Below, piece by piece: positions 58,401-64,000 of a stretch of DNA of 64,000 nt (position 1 is its first letter; each line of letters opens with the position of its first letter). The translations under genes and the position numbers were made by a program. This DNA is from Dyella monticola (GTDB lineage: Bacteria; Pseudomonadota; Gammaproteobacteria; Xanthomonadales; Rhodanobacteraceae): NCBI RefSeq assembly GCF_003363155.1, contig NZ_QRBE01000005.1, forward strand, positions 186,001-250,000, written 5' to 3'. The notes under the pieces were generated by a model, which was not told the DNA's origin, did not search any database, and saw only the letters and a program-made list of their open reading frames with translations.

Positions 58401-61400
58401 CATACGGTTTCAGCGGCGGCGGCACACTCGCGCTGCAAGCCGCGGATATCCAGATCGGAGGAAATCCAGCGAATCTTGCTTTGAGCAATGGCTTGTATCT
58501 ACAGCCATCCTTCTTCGCGGGGCAAGGTTTCGACACGTACGCATTGACATCCATCACGGACGCCAACATCGCGCCAGGCACCACGCTGCGCATCAGCAAT
58601 GACAATCTGCTGCCGAATGAACCTGCTTTGCTTGCCGCGCCCACCGGCACGGACATCTACGGCATAAGTCAGGTAACGGACAGCAGCTACATTGGCATAG
58701 GGCAGCTCGCTCCCTATCTGCGCTACGTGTCGCAGACGTCCAGTGGCGCGGGTTTCTCTTTGAGCGCGGGTTCTTATCTGGATTGGCTGGCGACACCTGG
58801 CGTTTATTCCGACGGTCCCATCAAGTATCCCGGCGTCACCGGCTCGGTAACCCTGGGCGCGGGCGCGACCATTGCTGCCGATGCAGGCGCCACGGTCACG
58901 CTGGCGGGTACGCAATCGACGATCGTGGACGGAGCCATCGACGCACCCGGCGGTACGATCAACGTCAAGACCAATGCGTTGAACTCCAATATCACGCCCG
59001 TGGCGATTTCGCAGGTATGGCTGGGGTCGGGCGCGAATTTGAATGTGGCAGGTGTTTCGCTGATCGATCCGCTTGCCGCTGCCGCACCGGGTCCTGCGGT
59101 GGGGCTGGGTGTGTCCTCACGGTTTACGCCTTATACCGGTACGGTGCTCAATGGCGGCACCGTCAATATGTTGTCCACCGGCTACCTGCTCACGGCACAG
59201 GGCAGCCTCATCAATGCCTCCGGTAGCGCCGATGTCTATGATCTTCCCAGCACCGCCGCAGGCATGTCGGGAACGGAAGCGGCGTATGTGCCCACACCGG
59301 TCTGGAGCAATGGCGGCAGCATTGTGTTTTCCGCGGCCGCGGGTCTTTACGCAGATGGCAACCTGCTTGCGGCGGCAGGTAGCGCTAGCGCCGAAGGAGG
59401 AAACCTTCGCATCGAGGGATTTGCAAATACCTTCTCTGTAGATCCCGTCGCCACCGCCATCATCCTGCAGCAATCAGGCTCACTGATACCTGCCGGCTTG
59501 CAGCCAGGTGGCATGGTGGAGCCCGGTGGTGGTTCGGGCGTATTACATTTTGCGTTGGATCGTTTGCATGGCTCGGGTATTACCAGCTTGGCCCTCGGCT
59601 CGGACCCGACGACCACCGTTTTCGGGTATTACCCGATACCCGTGGGCTTTGCCGGCAACATCGATCTATCGCTCGGGAAAAGCCTGTCCATCTATGCGCA
59701 AAGCCTGATCGCGTTGCCGGCCGGCAGTACCGCGTTGCCGTCCAATGCCAGCAACACGTATATCCAGGGCAACGGCACGGTGCACATCACCGCCCCGTAT
59801 GTGGAAATCATTGGCGCACAATCACCGCAGCCCGTAGCCGGCGACGGTACCTTGCTGGTCAACGCCGGCTTTATCGACCTTGGTGATCAAATCAACCTCG
59901 AGGGTTGGGCGAACGCCACGTTTAGCTCGAGCAGTGATCTGCGTTTCTATGCGCCACCGAATCTCGAATATTCGAGCAGCAGCACCACACCCTTCACCGG
60001 CACATTGTTCACCACCGGCAACCTCTCGCTGCAGGCCGCGCAGATCTACCCGATGAGCAATTACCCGTTTGCGGTCATTGCCAATCCGTCGGGATTGGAC
60101 GACCCGCAAGGCAAGGCGTGGTCGACCACGCTGACCATCCTGGGTAACGGCGCCAGCACGGCACCGCTGTCGGCGGGAGGCACGCTGTTGCTGGATGCCG
60201 ATACGATCGACCAGGACGGCACCGTGCGTGCGCCGTCCGGCACGCTGATCATCGGCGTGAGCGATACGGCATCGACCGCCAGTGCGCTGAACACGTCGAG
60301 CAGCTATCTGGTCAAGACGCAAAACGTGCAACTGGGTAGCGGCAGCATCACCTCGGTGTCGCTGGATGGCGAAGTGGTGCCGTTCGGTTCCACGGTCGAT
60401 GGTGAGGAGTGGAGTTATAACGGCGATCCCTACGCCACCACGCCGCAGTTGGGCGCGCCGCCGAGCAAGAACATCACCATCGCGGGCGCGAATGTTTCGC
60501 TGGATAGCGGCGCTACGATCGATATAAGCGGTGGCGGCGACTTGCAGGCATCCGAATGGGTACCCGGCACTGGCGGCACGCGCGACGTACTGTCCCAGTA
60601 CGAAACCAGTTATGCGACCAGCGCCAGCGGCACACAGGTGCCGCAGTACAGCGACGGACGCGCGATCTACGCGATCATTCCCGGCTACGCGGCGCCGGTG
60701 GCCGCACAAGATGCGGCGCTGGAAAATGGCGCGGGTACGGGGCCGGCAGCGGGGCAGTCGGTGTATCTGTCCGGCATGCCGGGCTTGCCGGCCGGTTATT
60801 ACGTGCTGCTGCCGGCGAAGTACGCCACGCTGCCGGGCGCTTATCGCGTCGTGCAGGACACCGGCTCGCAAGATGCCGTGCTCGGCCAGAACGCCGTGCT
60901 GCCCGATGGCACCCTGAGCGTCACCGGCTATTTCGGCAATGCGTTGGATGGCGCGCACAATGCGCGCACGACCACCTTTCTGGTGCAGTCCAGCTCGGTA
61001 TGGCAGCAGTATTCGCAATATCAATTCAGCAACGCCAATACCTATTTCGCCAACCAGGCCAGCCAGGCCGGCACAGTCGCGCCAGCGCTGCCCATGGACG
61101 CCGGGCACCTGATACTCAGCGCCACGCAGCAGTTGCAATTGAGTGCGAGCTTGCTCGGCGCTCCGGCCAGTGGCGGTCGTGGCTCGTTGGTGGATATTGC
61201 GGCTCAATACATCCAGGTGACGAGTCCGGATTCGACGCCACTGGCAGGCTATTTGCAGATCTCCGCCGATTCGTTGTCCTCGTTCGATGCGGGTAGCTTG
61301 CTGCTCGGCGGTACGCGTCAACTCGATAGCGATGGCTACCAGGTGACAAGCGTGGCCGACAGCGTGGTGCTGTCCAACGACAGCGCGCATCCACTGCAAG

Positions 61401-64000
61401 GGCCGGAAATACTGTTGGTGACCGATGGCAACACGGGCGCGCAAGGCATCGTGCTGCAATCGGGCAGCACGTTGTTGGCCAGCGGAAGCGGTTCATCCGA
61501 CACCACGCCGTTGATCTTCGGCAGCGACGCCAGCACCAGTTCCAGCGGATCGAGCGCGCCTGCCGTGAGCGGCGATGGCGCATTGTTGCGCGTATCGCAG
61601 AACGGCATGGTGGATGTCACGCGCAACGATGTCACATCGAGCGCTGCCGCCGGCGACCTCACCATCGACGCTGGCGCGACAGTGCAAGGCGGCCATTCGC
61701 TGGTCATGGATACCACCGGTTCCACTTCGGTCAGCCCGTCGGCCGTATTCACTGCGCAGGACATTCTCGCCAACGCCAATCAGATCACCTTCGTCGGCAG
61801 CGATGGCGCCACCACCAACGCCGGTGGCCTGATCATCGGGCCGGGCACGCTCAATTTGCTGAGCGGTGCGCAGCAGGTGACGCTGAACAGCCGTGGCACG
61901 ATCGATTTCCTTGGCAATGTGTCGATTGATTTGCCGCAAGCGTTGAACCTCAATGCCGATGCGTTCGCCAGCGATGGCGGCCAGGTCAGCATCACGGCCG
62001 GCACGCTTGGTTTGGGCAACAGCCTTGGCACCGGCGCGAGCACACCGGTTGCCGGCAGCGGACAACTCAGTTTGAACGCGGGCGAGCTGGACTTCACCAG
62101 CGGCCATAGCGCGCTGCAGGGTTTTGGCACCGTCAGCGCGACCGCAAGCCAAGGCATGGCCGGCGAAGGAAGCGGCAGTCTCGATTTCGGTGCAGCGAAT
62201 GTCAGTTTGAACACGCCGGTATGGCTGGCACAAAGCGGCGCAAACACCACCTTGACGACCACCGGCGTCTTCGACGTGAACAGCGCAGCCGGCACGCCGT
62301 TGCAAAACAACGCAATCGGCGGTGCATTGAGCCTTACTGGCGGATCGCTCACCGTCGCTACGTCCGTGGACGCATCGGCCGGTAATCTGAGCCTGGAAGC
62401 GACTGGCGGCAATCTCACCATCGCCAGCGGCGCGAGTTTGAATACCGCCGGTGTCAACAAGACCTTCTACGACACCACCACGTATGCAGCGGGCGGCAAT
62501 CTCAAACTGGTTTCCGATCAGGGATCGGTCGTCGTGCAACAAGGCGCGACAGTGGATTTTGCCGGCGCACCGTTGGGCGGCACCGCGGGTGGCCTCACCA
62601 TCCAGGCAGCCGGCCAGGCCACGCTCGATGGCCGTTTCGAAGGGCAGGCAGCGAGCGGTTATCAAGGCGGCTACTTCACGCTCAGCAGCGATGGCGCGCT
62701 CGACCTGGATCAGCTTGGGCAACTTACCACCAACGCCGGAACCACCGGCGGCATCTCCATTTCCAGCGGCGCCGGCAACCTGGTGCTGTCAGCGGGACAG
62801 ACACTGAACGCGCAGGATGTTTATCTGGCGGCCAACGGTGGCACAGGCACGGTCAATGGCGCCAACGGCGTGGTTGAGATCGATGGCACCGTCAATGTAT
62901 CGGGTGCAGCCGCCGGCGAAATCGAGCTTTATGGCCGCAATGGTGTCACCTTGAACGGCCGTTTGTTGGCGATCAGCAGCGTCCCTGAGCAGCGCGGCGG
63001 TATCGTCGAGATAGGCACCACTGGCACCAGCGACGGCAGCCTCAACACGCAATACGGCTATGAAAATGTGCAGCCGGGCAGTGCAGGCGTGATCCAGTTT
63101 GGGCCGAACGCATCGATCAATGTGTCCGGCGGCTCACCCGGCGCCGGTGGCATCGTAAGCCTGCGCGCACCGTTGCTCGCCAATGGCGATGTGCCGATCA
63201 TTTTCAGCGGTACGCCTGCCATCATCGGCGCGAGCCGCGTGACCATCGAGCCGTATGCGGTGTGGAGTACTGCAGATAATGCCAGCGATCTCACCAAACA
63301 CTTCGATGGACTGATCGATCCGGACGGCTGGTATCAATACGCCGCCGATGGTTCGGTACAAATGGTCCCTGGTACCTGGACGGATGCCTCCGGCAACGCG
63401 CTACCCGCACCGACCGATGCGACAACGCTGCAACAGTATCTGAGCCAGGACTATTTCACGCCCACGACCGCCAACGCGGCGCATCAGACGTTTTACGGTT
63501 ACGTCAACGGCGATCCTTCACAAGGCGCCGGTACGTTGATGAGTTATGTGGAGCAGCCCGGTTACACCTTCGGCAGTCGCTTCGCCGGCATCTCCAATGC
63601 GCAGATACAACCGGGCATTGAGCTGATCAATCCGGAAGCGAACGTCAACGGCGGCGATATTTCGGTACTCACCAACTGGAATCTTGGTGCGGGCACCACC
63701 GATGCCAGCGGTGCCATTCATTTGGCTTATCGTTACGGCGCAACCGCGGCGTCTGCATCGGGTGAGGCGCCGATCCTTACCATCGCGGCTTTGCATAGCG
63801 TCATTATCGACGCCAGCATTACGGACGGCTTCTACCAGCAAAATGACGGCGCAACGATTTCCGCGCCTGCCGCGGTCGTGTCAGGAGGCGCGGGCCAGCT
63901 TTATGCCAACGCGCTGGCTGCCTACAACAACGTCTTCAACTACCTGGAAAACGGAGCGTTCTATAGCGGCGATCAACTATGGGATCTCGGCAGTCCCGAT
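55451..64000 (+). CDS. TpsA exoprotein, filamentous-hemagglutinin type (C-terminus outside window)
   Basis: At least 2850 residues; the frame is open to the last base. GTG 55451 has GGGGAAAA upstream; ATG 55490 is an in-frame alternative that still keeps the signal peptide (RHPLAYAIACVLAMAGMSAHA). Residues ~70-125 are an unusual Gln/Ala-rich stretch (QQLLQEQQVQQSLANLARAAQ...). The TPS secretion domain follows (AILSWSSFNVGRTTTLYFNQ, WIVLNRVTDPSGVPSQIFGQIKAEG) with the NPNG-like NHNGILFGAGSQVNTQSLLASSLD near residue 233. The remainder is a long Gly/Ser/Thr/Asn-rich beta-helix with repeating GGxxxLxA rungs. Secreted by the TpsB at 47042 and likely a surface adhesin or toxin carrier. PdtA of P. 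aeruginosa is the closest functional analogue I can name. Confidence 0.94.
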   Translation, partial: MITPVGSGKPSRSMRTVTARHPLAYAIACVLAMAGMSAHAGTTQALSQGWLAQQASNRPATPAVGSSTSALSGITGQTPQQLLQEQQVQQSLANLARAAQAVAAQVAAQQSAQQTAQQQTSPVPNGLAPGGLVVAPGVAGNASLWQNASAPAQTTSNGQTTVQITQTAQKAILSWSSFNVGRTTTLYFNQSGGNQTNGSANNWIVLNRVTDPSGVPSQIFGQIKAEGTVYILNHNGILFGAGSQVNTQSLLASSLDLFSSDVNVSNSTFLTSGIQGGATQATPFLVDGVFTDGANHNVVVQQGASMTSGSQGFILLAAPNVSNAGSIVADDGEAILAAGVQFSDLSAGKQNAPLSVLDEQSSATTSYPGGTVTNTGLVQARRGQVSMLGYNVDQEGVALASTSISYPGSIDLNASDEGLGAGDFLRDGTLTLGPNSVTTVLPEKDGTTTTSTAAATAAFTPGSVSLTGGTVTFDAGSLVEAPNATLNVLANVIAAEAVNAGPTYGRIYVDNGAVIDVSGLADVELPMSALLVTIPRIGQNELADSPLLRNSFLYTQPNLVVDSTQSGVTADGLSWVGSPILNVSGYVQDIPRDITQMMTNGGSITFNGNQVIVRSGAQINLDGGYIAYQAGWITTPNLVAANGRIYNIADADPNQVYVGFAGDYEVADNRWGVTSNYSNPLLAGATRWDTGFAVGGNAGTLTIGAGTFALDGEVTAKAFPGRNQVANGTQPSGGTLSIPAGVLQQSVPTIEQIDPQFQASTPWQTVQNTEGGSAGTQLSADLVQQGGFSSLSVTNPSDIQETSGTVLSVLPGGSIQLTAPHIDVQGQLSAPSGSITLTSTGQPGSSQLANAIIVGDDAVLSARGLWVNDTGLPADNYVGDRYINGGSISLITDQTEPPNGGADQTGSILLQPGSLLDVSSGGYVNGSGVLQLTNGIPDGSGGNISLVTYAASGNYQFYGGTSGLTPPPKSIETASIQLGGTLRAYGFSGGGTLALQAADIQIGGNPANLALSNGLYLQPSFFAGQGFDTYALTSITDANIAPGTTLRISNDNLLPNEPALLAAPTGTDIYGISQVTDSSYIGIGQLAPYLRYVSQTSSGAGFSLSAGSYLDWLATPGVYSDGPIKYPGVTGSVTLGAGATIAADAGATVTLAGTQSTIVDGAIDAPGGTINVKTNALNSNITPVAISQVWLGSGANLNVAGVSLIDPLAAAAPGPAVGLGVSSRFTPYTGTVLNGGTVNMLSTGYLLTAQGSLINASGSADVYDLPSTAAGMSGTEAAYVPTPVWSNGGSIVFSAAAGLYADGNLLAAAGSASAEGGNLRIEGFANTFSVDPVATAIILQQSGSLIPAGLQPGGMVEPGGGSGVLHFALDRLHGSGITSLALGSDPTTTVFGYYPIPVGFAGNIDLSLGKSLSIYAQSLIALPAGSTALPSNASNTYIQGNGTVHITAPYVEIIGAQSPQPVAGDGTLLVNAGFIDLGDQINLEGWANATFSSSSDLRFYAPPNLEYSSSSTTPFTGTLFTTGNLSLQAAQIYPMSNYPFAVIANPSGLDDPQGKAWSTTLTILGNGASTAPLSAGGTLLLDADTIDQDGTVRAPSGTLIIGVSDTASTASALNTSSSYLVKTQNVQLGSGSITSVSLDGEVVPFGSTVDGEEWSYNGDPYATTPQLGAPPSKNITIAGANVSLDSGATIDISGGGDLQASEWVPGTGGTRDVLSQYETSYATSASGTQVPQYSDGRAIYAIIPGYAAPVAAQDAALENGAGTGPAAGQSVYLSGMPGLPAGYYVLLPAKYATLPGAYRVVQDTGSQDAVLGQNAVLPDGTLSVTGYFGNALDGAHNARTTTFLVQSSSVWQQYSQYQFSNANTYFANQASQAGTVAPALPMDAGHLILSATQQLQLSASLLGAPASGGRGSLVDIAAQYIQVTSPDSTPLAGYLQISADSLSSFDAGSLLLGGTRQLDSDGYQVTSVADSVVLSNDSAHPLQGPEILLVTDGNTGAQGIVLQSGSTLLASGSGSSDTTPLIFGSDASTSSSGSSAPAVSGDGALLRVSQNGMVDVTRNDVTSSAAAGDLTIDAGATVQGGHSLVMDTTGSTSVSPSAVFTAQDILANANQITFVGSDGATTNAGGLIIGPGTLNLLSGAQQVTLNSRGTIDFLGNVSIDLPQALNLNADAFASDGGQVSITAGTLGLGNSLGTGASTPVAGSGQLSLNAGELDFTSGHSALQGFGTVSATASQGMAGEGSGSLDFGAANVSLNTPVWLAQSGANTTLTTTGVFDVNSAAGTPLQNNAIGGALSLTGGSLTVATSVDASAGNLSLEATGGNLTIASGASLNTAGVNKTFYDTTTYAAGGNLKLVSDQGSVVVQQGATVDFAGAPLGGTAGGLTIQAAGQATLDGRFEGQAASGYQGGYFTLSSDGALDLDQLGQLTTNAGTTGGISISSGAGNLVLSAGQTLNAQDVYLAANGGTGTVNGANGVVEIDGTVNVSGAAAGEIELYGRNGVTLNGRLLAISSVPEQRGGIVEIGTTGTSDGSLNTQYGYENVQPGSAGVIQFGPNASINVSGGSPGAGGIVSLRAPLLANGDVPIIFSGTPAIIGASRVTIEPYAVWSTADNASDLTKHFDGLIDPDGWYQYAADGSVQMVPGTWTDASGNALPAPTDATTLQQYLSQDYFTPTTANAAHQTFYGYVNGDPSQGAGTLMSYVEQPGYTFGSRFAGISNAQIQPGIELINPEANVNGGDISVLTNWNLGAGTTDASGAIHLAYRYGATAASASGEAPILTIAALHSVIIDASITDGFYQQNDGATISAPAAVVSGGAGQLYANALAAYNNVFNYLENGAFYSGDQLWDLGSPD

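Noticed and set aside
59822-61459. 545-codon minus-strand frame inside tpsA
   Set aside because: Antisense of a repetitive beta-helix gene; no domain, and tpsA reads through it with clear rung periodicity.

Overview
The window looks like chromosomal DNA from a GC-rich gammaproteobacterium of the Xanthomonadales, most likely a Rhodanobacteraceae member (Dyella, Luteibacter or Rhodanobacter type). This placement is an inference from codon usage, the Entner-Doudoroff cluster, the many TonB/ECF surface-signalling genes and the GTCATTCC-type palindromic repeats; no rRNA or tRNA gene is present to confirm it. Both edges cut genes: an RND pump on the left and a very large secreted adhesin on the right.

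Layout. 1-4.6 kb: MdtC-like RND pump (partial) and a BtuB-type TonB receptor behind a clear cobalamin riboswitch. 4.6-6 kb: orphan protein with an HExxH motif. 6-11.9 kb: GntR regulator divergent from zwf-pgl-edd-eda (glucose 6-phosphate to pyruvate plus glyceraldehyde 3-phosphate). 12-20.6 kb: S10 peptidase, small metabolic proteins, a long Lhr-type helicase and an AraC regulator. 21-26 kb: marR-oprM-emrA-emrB drug efflux operon. 26-29.4 kb: orphan type VI secretion cargo island with a Tle3-like lipase fused in frame to its lipoprotein immunity protein, a 37-residue lipopeptide remnant and an M23 peptidase fragment. 29.5-37.5 kb: PagL-like lipid A deacylase, then a LysR regulator divergent from a complete RND tripartite pump. 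37.7-42.7 kb: FecI/FecR/STN-TonB-receptor surface-signalling system. 43-44.2 kb: orphan secreted and small proteins.

44.2-64 kb is the most striking region. On the minus strand lie a stand-alone STN/TonB-C-like protein, an ECF sigma factor and a FecR-type anti-sigma. Divergent from them are a TpsB (FhaC-type) transporter, a DUF2341-LamG-ExbB fusion, ExbD, TonB, a porin, a coiled-coil periplasmic protein, an OmpH/Skp-like chaperone and a small secreted protein. A TpsA exoprotein of more than 2850 residues follows. The order resembles the PUMA3 (vreA-vreI-vreR / pdtA-pdtB-exbB2-exbD2) system of Pseudomonas aeruginosa. Upstream of tpsB and of tpsA I found the same 49-bp block: a PHO-box-like direct repeat abutting an ECF-type -35 and, at the same 18-nt spacing, a -10 element. 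I propose a phosphate-starvation-controlled, surface-signalling-regulated two-partner secretion regulon with its own Ton motor.

Several palindromic repeat families are scattered through the window, and one of them has entered coding frames (the helicase and the porin leader).
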